Part shown: positions 34,727 through 42,563 of the stretch, piece by piece
How positions within the stretch are numbered: position 1 is the stretch's first letter
How the letters are laid out: each line of letters starts with the position of its first letter
Assembly (NCBI GenBank): GCA_016281915.1
Contig: JAEEJO010000050.1
Location: 1-64,000, forward strand
Source of the DNA: Clostridiales bacterium
GTDB lineage: Bacteria; Bacillota; Clostridia; Oscillospirales; UBA644
Direction: 5' to 3'
DNA length: 64,000 nt
Program-made: the position numbers and the translations under genes
Notes under the pieces: model-generated
What the model saw: the letters and a program-made list of their open reading frames with translations, nothing else
Databases searched by the model: none
Told to the model about the DNA's origin: nothing

Positions 34727-35995
34727 TTACTGCACGTCTTCTATAGCAACGTTGACGTAGTATCTGTTCATAAAGCCGCCGTAAACGCCGCTCGGCAGCT
34801 CGACCTTAAGCTGATACTCTCCGTTTTCGTTCGGAACGGATGACAGATCGACTGAAAGCCTGAACGAATCCGGGAAGATCTCGGCAAGCGTGTAGTCCTG
34901 CGCGCGGAGTGTGATAACTTTATAAAGATCGGTGATCCTTGCGACCTTACCTTCGGGAACGTTCAGGAAAGATGCATTTTGCAGGTTAGCGGAAGAAAGA
35001 CGGAATGTTTTTGTCTCCGCGTTGCCGAGGTCGACCGTTACAGTTACCGTTTTACTGTCACTGACAACTTCTATGCCCGACTGGTTCTGAACGGTGAAGT
35101 CAAAAGTCTTTTTAGAATCGGTCACTTCGGCAAGGTTGATGCTGCCTATATTGTAAGTATCGATATACGAAAGGACATCCTCTTCCCCCTGCAGCTGCAG
35201 ATAAGGCGACGGAGAATAGGATACGGTAGCGTACGGCGTTTCGTCTCCACCGTAAGGATTCAGCAGCGACGTTGATATTTTCACGGATTTTCTATACTGA
35301 AGCGCCACGGACACCGTTGCCTGCGACGGTGAGAGCGAGAGGTAGGTGCGATCCACATAAGCCCTGTCGGAGGTAAGCAGAAGGATATCGCCTGACTCGA
35401 CGATGTTTTTTTCTGCATTCGTAACGTCGATGAGGACCTCTGCGAAGCTTATCGTGTCAACAACGCTTTTCGGACCTTCGACGGTTATGGTCTCGGGAGA
35501 AACGGTCTGTTCGACAACGGAGTATCCGGTCTTGAAGGTGCCGCTGCTTTTTACGTCGACCCTGAGCGTTGTGCTGCTCTTTTTGACGAATTCAAGCGTT
35601 ATTGAATCAGAACCGAGTATCTCATACGTAAGGCTGTCATCGCCGAGGGATATGCTGATGGGAACCTCGTAGATCCCTTCCGCCGCGACGGAGTTGAAGT
35701 TGAGTGATGCAGAGATTTTATCCTTTGAGTAATTCATGAGACTTGTTCTCGGTCCCGACACGCGAAGATTGACAAAAAACGAACGGCTCGTAACAAGAGG
35801 CATAAGGGAGTTATTGTAGGGAACCGTTCCCTCATATACGAACGAAATGGGAACGTTTGTGTATTCCTCGGATCTTCTCGGATCGGCAACGTTTACTATA
35901 TACAGCCATATGCCTATGGCGATTATTACGGAAAGGATCTTCAGAAAAAGTGAATTGCGGAAAAGCCGTTCGAAAAAAGCGGAAATTTTACTCAT
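34727..35995 (-). CDS. cdaR: YbbR-domain protein, CdaA regulator
   Basis: This 422-aa protein has one N-terminal transmembrane helix (LFLKILSVIIAIGIWLYIVNV) and then four beta-rich YbbR-type repeats outside the membrane. Examples are VPISFVYEGTVPYNNS, TLRVDVKSSGTFKTGYSVVE and ETITVEGPKSVVDTISFAEV. CdaR binds CdaA and adjusts c-di-AMP synthesis in Bacillus and Listeria. Its start overlaps the cdaA stop by 8 nt, which supports the call. glmM, the usual third member of the locus, is not next to it. Confidence 0.92.
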   Translation of the reverse strand: MSKISAFFERLFRNSLFLKILSVIIAIGIWLYIVNVADPRRSEEYTNVPISFVYEGTVPYNNSLMPLVTSRSFFVNLRVSGPRTSLMNYSKDKISASLNFNSVAAEGIYEVPISISLGDDSLTYEILGSDSITLEFVKKSSTTLRVDVKSSGTFKTGYSVVEQTVSPETITVEGPKSVVDTISFAEVLIDVTNAEKNIVESGDILLLTSDRAYVDRTYLSLSPSQATVSVALQYRKSVKISTSLLNPYGGDETPYATVSYSPSPYLQLQGEEDVLSYIDTYNIGSINLAEVTDSKKTFDFTVQNQSGIEVVSDSKTVTVTVDLGNAETKTFRLSSANLQNASFLNVPEGKVARITDLYKVITLRAQDYTLAEIFPDSFRLSVDLSSVPNENGEYQLKVELPSGVYGGFMNRYYVNVAIEDVQ

Positions 35996-36872
35996 CTTTC
36001 GTCTTTTCTCCTTTCAGCAGACCTTTAAGGACGTCCTTTTTACTGCGCGGCGTCTCATCTTTTATAAGCAGTTTGGTCAGCGCCTGGGGAAGAACGTCGG
36101 GAGTATAGCGACGGTTGAGCTTTCCGTCTACCGCAAGGGAGATAATGCCCGTTTCCTCCGAAACGATCACTGCAACGGCATCGGATACTTCAGAAATGCC
36201 GACACCCGCTCTGTGCCGCGTTCCGAGCTCTTTATCGATAAGCGATTCTGAAAGAGGAAGAACGCAGCCTGCCGCGATTATGCGGTTGTTGCGGATTATC
36301 ATTGCACCGTCGTGAAGGGGCGCTTTATTGAAGAAGATATTCATTATCAGTTCGGGAGTGGTATCTGAGTCAAGGGGGACTGATTTGCCGGATGAAATGA
36401 TGTCGCCGAGTTTGATGCTGCGTTCGATAACGATCAGCGCGCCTGTTTTGGTCGCGGAAAAATATGCAACGGCTTTGCAGAGGTTATTGATCATTTCTGT
36501 CGTGGATCCCTCACGGGCAAGGTTTTCCTCAAACGGAAGCAGCGGAATGTTTTTCAGGCCGTTTCTGCCTACCTTTTCAAGGGCAGAGCGAATCTCGGGC
36601 TGAAAAATAATGATTATCGCAAGCGCACCGAACTCAAGGAACGACTCGATTATAAAACTGGTCGCAGTGAGTTTGAACACACTTGAAAGTAAAAACAGCG
36701 CTATTACAAGGGCAATGCCCTTGAAAAGAAATGCGGCTCTCGTATCTCTGAAGAATTTTACCACGACGTAGACAAGAACGGAAACCAGCGCGATATCCAG
36801 GATATCAAAAAAGCTTATCGTTGAAACAGTTGAGACTATAAAGCTCCAGGCTTCCGAAAAGAACTCGCCCAT
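35988..36872 (-). CDS. cdaA: Diadenylate cyclase CdaA
   Basis: The start chosen is ATG 36872 (GGGGGTGGA upstream), giving 294 aa. The track start at 36932 lies in the -35 box and is impossible. Three N-terminal transmembrane helices (about 10-90) precede the DAC domain, which has the catalytic motifs DGAMIIRNN (DGA) and GTRHRAGVGISE (RHR). It makes c-di-AMP from two ATP at the membrane, a signal controlling K+ import and cell-wall homeostasis. It leads an operon with cdaR, a flavin dehydrogenase, rseC and the large activase. Confidence 0.94.
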   Translation of the reverse strand: MGEFFSEAWSFIVSTVSTISFFDILDIALVSVLVYVVVKFFRDTRAAFLFKGIALVIALFLLSSVFKLTATSFIIESFLEFGALAIIIIFQPEIRSALEKVGRNGLKNIPLLPFEENLAREGSTTEMINNLCKAVAYFSATKTGALIVIERSIKLGDIISSGKSVPLDSDTTPELIMNIFFNKAPLHDGAMIIRNNRIIAAGCVLPLSESLIDKELGTRHRAGVGISEVSDAVAVIVSEETGIISLAVDGKLNRRYTPDVLPQALTKLLIKDETPRSKKDVLKGLLKGEKTKDE

Positions 36873-36903
36873 ACATTCCACCCCCATTATAGCATACGAT
36901 GTA

Positions 36904-36932
36904 ATTATATCATTATTCAAGAAGAAAATCAA
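36904..36932 (-). promoter_or_regulatory. Sigma-A promoter of the cdaA operon
   Basis: On the minus strand TTGATT (36927-36932), 17 bp, TATAAT (36904-36909). A second TATAAT lies just downstream, close to the start codon, but has no matching -35. Confidence 0.82.
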
Positions 36933-37172
36933 GAGTTTATTGAGATATTTTGAGTCATTTTATCGAATTAATAAAGTCAATTGCGTATTTTTTCAAAAAA
37001 AGCCCGGAGTGCGTGATACCTCTCCGGCAGCACGGCAAAGCACAGACGGGAAAATGAAACGGATACGGCGCGAGGGAAATTTCGGGCAAGCGCTGCATCC
37101 CGAAGACGGTCAAATTCGAAAAGTTGTTTTTTTATAACAAAAAATTCACAATTAAATATTGCTTTTTTAATG

Positions 37173-37200
37173 TTGATATGATAATATAAATGTGTATAAA
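37173..37200 (+). promoter_or_regulatory. Probable promoter of the NfeD-SPFH operon
   Basis: TTGATA (37173-37178), 16 bp, TATAAA (37195-37200). An alternative TTGCTT-N17-TAATAT overlaps it. Confidence 0.55.
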
Positions 37201-37263
37201 TATTGCAATTTATTCAGTAGTTCATCTTTCATACGGCTGAGAAGTGTGCCCGGAGGTGATTTT

Positions 37264-37722
37264 ATGCCTGTTTTACCCGATTTTATTAATATGACAATTT
37301 TATGGTTAATTATGCTGTTTATATTTGTCATAATTGAAGCCGTTTCGGTACAAATTGTTTCAATATGGTTTGCATTCGGAGCGCTTTGCGCACTTATAGC
37401 ATCGGCTCTCGGTGCCGAACCGTGGCTTCAGATCGTTTTGTTCATAGTTTTGTCCGCGCTCTCTCTGATCCTTACACGTCCGCTCGTGAAAAAGTATATT
37501 CTGCCCAAAAGAGTTGCTACAAACTACGAACAGGCAATAGGTAAAATCGCGGTCGTTTCGGAAGAAATAGACAATATCGCGGCAACCGGAGCCGTTAAGA
37601 TAAACGGTATTGAATGGACGGCAAGAAGCGAGGACGGAGCTAAGATCGCGGCAGGCAAGGAAGTTACCGTTGTTGCCATAGAAGGAGTAAAAGCTATCGT
37701 GTCGCAAAAAACGGAGCAGTAA
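37264..37722 (+). CDS. NfeD-like membrane protein
   Basis: From ATG 37264 (GGAGGTGA upstream) the protein is 152 aa; the track start at 37192 precedes the expected TSS. It has an N-terminal hydrophobic segment (ILWLIMLFIFVIIEAV), then two more transmembrane helices (WFAFGALCALIASALG and QIVLFIVLSALSLIL). A cytoplasmic OB-fold domain of about 70 residues follows (GKIAVVSEEIDN...GIEWTARSEDG), ending as in short NfeD proteins. NfeD proteins pair with SPFH scaffolds in membrane microdomains, and the next gene is one. Confidence 0.9.
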   Translation: MPVLPDFINMTILWLIMLFIFVIIEAVSVQIVSIWFAFGALCALIASALGAEPWLQIVLFIVLSALSLILTRPLVKKYILPKRVATNYEQAIGKIAVVSEEIDNIAATGAVKINGIEWTARSEDGAKIAAGKEVTVVAIEGVKAIVSQKTEQ

Positions 37723-37767
37723 AAAGAAATTCGCAAACTAATCAAAATAAAACGGAAGGACGTCTTT

Positions 37768-38736
37768 TTGACACAGGTAAAAAACATGCCCTATGATCTT
37801 GACGCAGTATTTGTTGCCGTAGGGGCGGTAATAATTCTGCTAATCGTAATCATCATCAGCAATATCAAAATCGTTTCACAGGCCCAGGCAATGGTCGTTG
37901 AACGCCTTGGAGCTTACGTGAAAACATGGCAGACGGGACTTCATGTAAAAGTACCATTTATCGAACGCGTTGCAAAGACGGTCACGCTGAAAGAACAGGT
38001 AGTCGATTTTGCACCGCAGCCCGTTATCACAAAAGACAACGTTACCATGCAGATAGACACGGTCGTTTATTTTCAGATAACAGACCCCAAGCTTTACGCA
38101 TACGGCGTTGACAACCCGATGTCCGCAATCGAAAATCTTACGGCGACCACACTTCGTAATATCATCGGTGACCTTGAACTTGACTCTACGCTGACGTCAA
38201 GAGACATCATCAACACAAAGATGAGATCGATCCTCGACACCGCTACCGACCCCTGGGGAATCAAGGTTAACCGCGTTGAGCTCAAAAACATCATTCCGCC
38301 CAAAGAAATCAGAGACGCGATGGAAAAACAGATGAAGGCGGAGCGTGAAAGACGTGAAGCGATCCTCCGAGCGGAGGGCGACAAAAAGAGCGCGATACTT
38401 GTGGCGGAAGGTCAGAAGGAAAGCGTTATCTTAAAGGCAGAAGCGCAGAAACAGGCTGCAATACTTGCCGCGGAAGCAGAAAAAGAAGTAAAAATAAGAG
38501 AAGCCGAAGGAGAGGCTGAGGCTATTCTCAAGGTTCAGAAAGCAGCTGCGGAGGGTATAAAGCTGATGAACGAAGCAAATCCGTCAGACTCGGTAATAGC
38601 GATAAAATCGCTTGAAGCATTCACCGCAGCGGCAGACGGTAAAGCAACAAAGATAATCATACCCTCGCAGATTCAGTCCATAGCAGGGCTTGCAGCATCT
38701 GTGAAGGAACTTGTAAACAATGAGAAGGAGAGTTAA
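37768..38736 (+). CDS. SPFH/Band-7 (stomatin-like) membrane scaffold protein
   Basis: This 322-aa protein is most likely started by TTG 37768 (AGGA 7 nt upstream), or by ATG 37786. One N-terminal transmembrane helix is followed by the Band-7 domain: AMVVERLGAYVKTWQTGLH, KEQVVDFAPQPVITKDNVTM, YFQITDPKLYAYGVDNP. An Ala/Glu-rich coiled coil (about 190-275) and the conserved IPSQIQSIAGLAASVKEL tail complete it. It fits the paraslipin/stomatin group. Such proteins oligomerise into membrane platforms that help protease or quality-control complexes. It lies between NfeD and an HTH protein beginning 1 nt after its stop. Confidence 0.93.
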   Translation: MTQVKNMPYDLDAVFVAVGAVIILLIVIIISNIKIVSQAQAMVVERLGAYVKTWQTGLHVKVPFIERVAKTVTLKEQVVDFAPQPVITKDNVTMQIDTVVYFQITDPKLYAYGVDNPMSAIENLTATTLRNIIGDLELDSTLTSRDIINTKMRSILDTATDPWGIKVNRVELKNIIPPKEIRDAMEKQMKAERERREAILRAEGDKKSAILVAEGQKESVILKAEAQKQAAILAAEAEKEVKIREAEGEAEAILKVQKAAAEGIKLMNEANPSDSVIAIKSLEAFTAAADGKATKIIIPSQIQSIAGLAASVKELVNNEKES

Positions 38737-38737
38737 G

Positions 38738-39328
38738 ATGGCGCAGAAAAAATATACCACAGAATATAAGCTTTCAATAGTTGACAGAATAGAAAACGGC
38801 GAATCGCGAAATTCAGTATCCAAGAAAACAGGGCTTTCTTCACTGACGATAAAGAGCTGGATAGATAAAAAGGATCAGCTTATCAATACGCTTTTTGAAG
38901 AGGCAAGGAACAGAAAGAAAGCAAACCGCAAAAAACGTTACAACGACAGAATAAAGGAACTAGTTGTAAAAAGGATCGAAGACGGCGAAAGCGTTTATAA
39001 GGTTAGCAAAGAGCTCGGTATCCCCTACCTTACGATCAAAAACTGGGTAATCGTTTCGCAAAACGAGAAAGAGCCCGCATCAGAGATAAATATCCCCGAT
39101 ACGAGCGACGTGATCATATCCGAAGAGGAGAAAAAAGAGCTTATCTCCTATATGGAAGAAAACGCAAAGAAAGAAACACCGGAAGATTCGATGCTCAGAA
39201 GCATTGACAGACAGAATGAAGAAATCGCAGCGCTCAAACAGCAGATATCGGAACTTCATGAAGAAATAGATATGCTGAAAAAAGCCGCTATCGCATTTGC
39301 AAAGCTGATCCCGTCGGATCTGACCTGA
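38738..39328 (+). CDS. Tandem HTH protein resembling a domesticated IS3-type OrfA
   Basis: The start is ATG 38738 (GGAGAG upstream); the track start at 38720 is inside the SPFH gene. The protein is 196 aa. It has two copies of a transposase-type HTH: residues about 4-45 (KYTTEYKLSIVDRIENGESR, then KKTGLSSLTIKSWIDKKDQL) and about 70-110 (VVKRIEDGESVYKVSKELGI, then PYLTIKNW). A leucine-zipper-like helix ends it (DRQNEEIAALKQQISELHEE...LKKAAIAFAKL), matching the ENEILKKAAAFFAKE end of IS3 OrfA proteins. No OrfB integrase or terminal repeats lie nearby. I infer a DNA-binding regulator derived from a transposase. Confidence 0.8.
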   Translation: MAQKKYTTEYKLSIVDRIENGESRNSVSKKTGLSSLTIKSWIDKKDQLINTLFEEARNRKKANRKKRYNDRIKELVVKRIEDGESVYKVSKELGIPYLTIKNWVIVSQNEKEPASEINIPDTSDVIISEEEKKELISYMEENAKKETPEDSMLRSIDRQNEEIAALKQQISELHEEIDMLKKAAIAFAKLIPSDLT

Positions 39329-39352
39329 AAACGCAGATCATAAGAGAAAGAC

Positions 39353-39386
39353 GAGACTCTTCAAAAAGAAGGGTCTCTTTTCTTTT
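39353..39386 (+). terminator. Intrinsic terminator of the NfeD-SPFH-HTH operon
   Basis: GAGACTCTTC-AAAAA-GAAGGGTCTC is a 10-bp stem with one wobble, followed by TTTTCTTTT. Confidence 0.82.
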
Positions 39387-39690
39387 ATGAATTTCCGAAA
39401 TCAGACCGTAATAAAGAGATCAGGGCACAGCTTCCGACACTATAAATAATTATCTCCCGTTCTGTGCAGGATTACGAAACAGTATCAAATCGCTGCGCAG
39501 GCAAAAAAAATGATAAAAAAAGGATTTTTCGGCGATATTTCAGAAATTTATAAACCATACATCCGAATTGCACCGAATATATCCGTTTTTCTTCGTTTTT
39601 CAAATTCCGTTTTCTGCGTCGTTATCGTTTTTTAGACGTGAAAAAGGCACCGTTTCGTTGGCGCAAATGTGAAATTTTAAATTTGAGATC

Positions 39691-39733
39691 GAGAAAAACG
39701 GAGGAATAACGAGAAAAACGGAGAAAAACAGAG
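39691..39733. repeat. Direct repeats GAGAAAAACGGAG upstream of rplM
   Basis: Copies start at 39691 and 39711 (20 bp apart) and a variant GAGAAAAACAGAG starts at 39721. The inverted sequence TCCGTTTTTCTTCGTTTTTC lies at 39582-39601 and could pair with them. Confidence 0.6.
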
Positions 39734-39771
39734 ATTATAAAATCGCAGCAATAAAAATTTCAAAACAGGTA

Positions 39772-39800
39772 TTGACAAATAATAAAGTCTGTGATATAAT
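39772..39800 (+). promoter_or_regulatory. Consensus sigma-A promoter of rplM-rpsI
   Basis: TTGACA (39772-39777), 17 bp, TATAAT (39795-39800). Confidence 0.88.
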
Positions 39801-39835
39801 TTCCGGGTATTGAATCTTAAACGGAGGGAATAATC

Positions 39836-40267
39836 ATGTCAACATTCATGGCAAACGCTGCGAACATTGAACGTAAATGGTACGTTGTAGACGCGGCAAA
39901 CAAGCCTTGCGGTCGTGTAGCCGCTGAGGTCGCCGTTCTTTTAAGAGGTAAACATAAGGCGACATACACACCTCACGTTGACTGCGGCGATTTTGTAATC
40001 GTTGTCAACGCAGACAAAGTTATCTGGACAGGAAAGAAACTCGACCAGAAACATTACCGTCATCACACCGGTTGGGTAGGCGGACTTAAAGAAGTTAAAT
40101 ACAGAACGATGATGGATAAAAACCCCGAATTCGTTTTCGAACTCGCCGTCAAGGGTATGATCCCCAACAACGTAATAGGCCGCAGCGCAATGCGCCGCCT
40201 TCGCGTATACAGCGGTGCAGAGCACAAACATGCAGCTCAGAAGCCCGAAGTATACAATATTGACTAA
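39836..40267 (+). CDS. rplM: 50S ribosomal protein L13
   Basis: The 143-aa length is standard. The sequence shows the L13 core: [53 protein letters not shown] and [22 protein letters not shown] is GGAGG 6-7 nt before ATG 39836. L13 is an early assembly protein of the large subunit. In many bacteria rplM and rpsI form one operon, and rpsI follows here after 14 nt. The long repeat-bearing upstream region is unusual. Confidence 0.98.
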   Translation: MSTFMANAANIERKWYVVDAANKPCGRVAAEVAVLLRGKHKATYTPHVDCGDFVIVVNADKVIWTGKKLDQKHYRHHTGWVGGLKEVKYRTMMDKNPEFVFELAVKGMIPNNVIGRSAMRRLRVYSGAEHKHAAQKPEVYNID

Positions 40268-40281
40268 GGAGGACGAAACTG

Positions 40282-40683
40282 ATGTATGAATCTAAAAGAC
40301 CGTATTTTTACGGCACAGGCAGAAAGAAACATTCCGTAGCCCGCGTTCGCGTATACCAGGGCACCGGTAAAATTACCATAAACGGCAGAGATATAGACGA
40401 TTATTTCGGTCTCGAAACTCTTAAACTCATCGTCCGTCAGCCTCTTGAGACCACAAATCTCACAGGCAAATACGATATAGAAGTTACCGTAGTAGGCGGC
40501 GGCGTTTCCGGTCAGGCAGGCGCTATCCGTCACGGTCTTGCAAGAGCTCTCGTTGTTTCCGACGAAAACCTCAAATCCACGCTTAAAAAAGCCGGATTCC
40601 TCACAAGAGACCCGAGAATGAAAGAAAGAAAGAAACCCGGTCTCAAAGCAGCAAGACGCGCTCCTCAGTTCAGCAAACGATAA
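40282..40683 (+). CDS. rpsI: 30S ribosomal protein S9
   Basis: The protein is 133 aa. It has the S9 features: [47 protein letters not shown], and the basic C-terminus [13 protein letters not shown] that reaches the P-site tRNA. SD is AGGAGG. It ends the rplM-rpsI operon, with a strong terminator 23 nt downstream. Nothing is unusual. Confidence 0.98.
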   Translation: MYESKRPYFYGTGRKKHSVARVRVYQGTGKITINGRDIDDYFGLETLKLIVRQPLETTNLTGKYDIEVTVVGGGVSGQAGAIRHGLARALVVSDENLKSTLKKAGFLTRDPRMKERKKPGLKAARRAPQFSKR

Positions 40684-40702
40684 TCGCAACTGCAAAATAC
40701 TC

Positions 40703-40740
40703 AAAAACCCCGGAAAACATTTGTTTCCGGGGTTTTATTT
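40703..40740. terminator. Bidirectional terminator after rpsI
   Basis: The 11-bp stem AACCCCGGAAA / TTTCCGGGGTT with a 7-nt loop has T and A runs on the two sides. It also serves the convergent solute-binding protein gene. Confidence 0.9.
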
Positions 40741-40773
40741 ATAACTTAAAAATAAATGTACAGGCAATAGCCT

Positions 40774-42177
40774 TTACGGAGCAACGATATCTTCGAATAC
40801 CCAGTTAACGTCCTTTGCGATCGCAGCCTCTACAACGGAACGAATCGAATTGAACGCCTCTGCGGGAGAACGACCTCTCGTTATCGCCAGAGAGAATGCA
40901 TCGTCCATTTTGCTTGAAGCGTTTTCGCCAAGATCGAGATCGTGTCTGTAATTAATGTGTTCAAGCATAAAGCTGTAATTTTTAAAATCTCTCTCATCGT
41001 GGAAGAGGTATCGCTCAAGAGACGTGCGCCAGCCGCCTTCGTCGTCAATCGGGTCAAACATACGGTCAAGGAATATGCCGATATCAGAAAGTTCATTGCC
41101 GCTGTATTTTATAACCCAGTTTAACCGTCTTACCTTATGGACATATGCGGAAACGCAGTTCTCGTCACCGTTAGGTCCTTGCGGATAATTTATAAAGCCG
41201 TATGTGAAATCATTTCCCGGCAGATAAGCGCTTTCGTTATTTTCGGTAAAGTGTGTTGCATAGTAGGATTCTGTGGTAAGGAATGCCGCATTGCGGTCTT
41301 TGATAAAAACGTTTACATCGCCTGTTACGTACAGTTTTTCGTTGTATAGGCGTTGCAGATATGTCAGAGCGTCTATTCCGCTTTGATTATCAAGCCCGAA
41401 AATGTAATTTCCGTTGGAGTCTTTTTCGATTACCTGACATCCGTTCACAAGCATAAAGCCTATAGCGTCACGCTCGGGCATATTGGCGACGTGCGGAGCA
41501 AAGTGAGCGTCATAACCGTAGTTTTTTGCAGCGTCGGCAACTCTGAAAAGAAGGTCTTCATACTCTTTCCATACCCATCTTCCCGTTTCCTGATATTCAT
41601 ACGGAAGAACAAGACCGAATGAATTGAGCATATCCGTATTGAACATCATCGCGCATGCGAATTCCGGAGGGAAATCCCAGTTATACTGATAAAGTCCGTA
41701 TAATTTTCCGTCAAAAATGCCGTACTGACGAAAACGCAGAGGACCGAATTTGTCATCATATCCGTTTATATTCGGGATATCTTCAACAGGTGCAAGCAAG
41801 CCGGCACGATAAAGCTCTATACCTGCATTAGTGGCATGGCTGTCTATTACGTCTAAAGTTTTCATACCGGCGGCTACCTGTTCCATAACTCTTCTTCCGC
41901 CGTCTTCCCAGGCAAGGAATTCAATTTTACAGCCGAGCTCTTCTTCAATCTTTCGGTAATGGGCGCGCATCTTGTCTCCGGCATTGCTGAAACCTTCGCT
42001 CGGATAAAACTGTGCCAGCCACCCTGTTCCCCATCTGAACGTGACGTCCGAAAGATCAACGGGGAGTTCCGTATCAAATTCGACATCGAACACCTCTGTC
42101 TGCTGAGTGCATGAAACAGAGGTGATCGTAAAGGAAACGATCAAAAGCAACGAAATAAAAGCAACGATTTTTCTCAT
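40774..42177 (-). CDS. Extracellular solute-binding lipoprotein (ABC sugar transporter type)
   Basis: The start at ATG 42177 lies just after the TSS predicted near 42192; the track start at 42219 overlaps the promoter. The protein is 467 aa. The signal peptide ends at lipobox TSVSC. The rest has the layout of family 1 extracellular sugar-binding proteins: TFRWGTGWLAQFYPSEGF, MRAHYRKIEEELGCKIEFLA, MKTLDVIDSH, MMFNTDMLNSFGL and ETGRWVWKEYEDLL. It would deliver a carbohydrate or peptide to an ABC importer. No permease or ATPase gene lies nearby, so the importer must be elsewhere or it acts as a sensor. A divergent winged-helix regulator gene shares its upstream region. Confidence 0.85.
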   Translation of the reverse strand: MRKIVAFISLLLIVSFTITSVSCTQQTEVFDVEFDTELPVDLSDVTFRWGTGWLAQFYPSEGFSNAGDKMRAHYRKIEEELGCKIEFLAWEDGGRRVMEQVAAGMKTLDVIDSHATNAGIELYRAGLLAPVEDIPNINGYDDKFGPLRFRQYGIFDGKLYGLYQYNWDFPPEFACAMMFNTDMLNSFGLVLPYEYQETGRWVWKEYEDLLFRVADAAKNYGYDAHFAPHVANMPERDAIGFMLVNGCQVIEKDSNGNYIFGLDNQSGIDALTYLQRLYNEKLYVTGDVNVFIKDRNAAFLTTESYYATHFTENNESAYLPGNDFTYGFINYPQGPNGDENCVSAYVHKVRRLNWVIKYSGNELSDIGIFLDRMFDPIDDEGGWRTSLERYLFHDERDFKNYSFMLEHINYRHDLDLGENASSKMDDAFSLAITRGRSPAEAFNSIRSVVEAAIAKDVNWVFEDIVAP

Positions 42178-42198
42178 TATTTCACCGGCTTTTTTTTC

Positions 42199-42227
42199 AT
42201 TATAGCACATATCGACCAATATGTCAA
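42199..42227 (-). promoter_or_regulatory. Consensus sigma-A promoter of the solute-binding protein gene
   Basis: On the minus strand TTGACA (42222-42227), 17 bp, TATAAT (42199-42204). Confidence 0.86.
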
Positions 42228-42457
42228 TCTGTTTTTCAAAATTCAGTTCTATTTACCCGAAACTGAGGGTTTGTTATGTAATAATGATTCTACCGTGACG
42301 TCGAGGGGCAGACAATCACAAAATAATATTATATAGATACAAACGGTATTTTTACTGTTTTTCGGCATATTTTAACGCCACAAACATTACAATTTCATAT
42401 TTTCGCTGATTCAATAAAAATATCAATAAATTAATTATAAAAAAATTCATTTTTCCA

Positions 42458-42486
42458 TTGACAAATTGAATAAAATGAAGTAGAAT
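42458..42486 (+). promoter_or_regulatory. Sigma-A promoter of the winged-helix gene
   Basis: TTGACA (42458-42463), 17 bp, TAGAAT (42481-42486). Confidence 0.76.
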
Positions 42487-42563
42487 ATTATATAAAACAA
42501 ACACTATACAATTTTTACAACACCATACCGCAAATAAGTATTACAAGTAAGGAGGTAAGCGAA

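Larger units (their letters stand above)
36873..37263. other. Divergent intergenic region, 391 bp
   Basis: It holds the cdaA promoter on the left and a probable rightward promoter near 37173-37200. The 198-bp ORF at 36940 in the track has no ribosome binding site and overlaps the cdaA promoter, so I do not accept it. Confidence 0.6.
39329..39835. other. Long intergenic region upstream of rplM, 507 bp
   Basis: It contains the terminator above, about 330 bp of AT-rich DNA with no ORF of note, a set of GAGAAAAACGGAG direct repeats with distant complementary copies, and the rplM promoter at 39772-39800. Confidence 0.65.
42178..42563. other. Divergent intergenic region, 386 bp
   Basis: It is very AT-rich. 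It holds the leftward promoter of the solute-binding protein (42199-42227) and the rightward promoter of the winged-helix gene (42458-42486). I see no gene between them. Confidence 0.65.

Noticed and set aside
36940-37137. 65-aa ORF between cdaA and the NfeD gene
   Set aside because: No ribosome binding site, no recognisable protein features, and it begins inside the cdaA promoter region.
38738-39328. Active insertion sequence
   Set aside because: No OrfB, no terminal inverted repeats and no target-site duplication around the OrfA-like gene; it sits inside a normal operon.
39691-39733. Possible CRISPR array from GAGAAAAACGGAG repeats
   Set aside because: Repeats are only 13 bp with 7-bp or no spacers, and there are no cas genes; reported as simple direct repeats instead.
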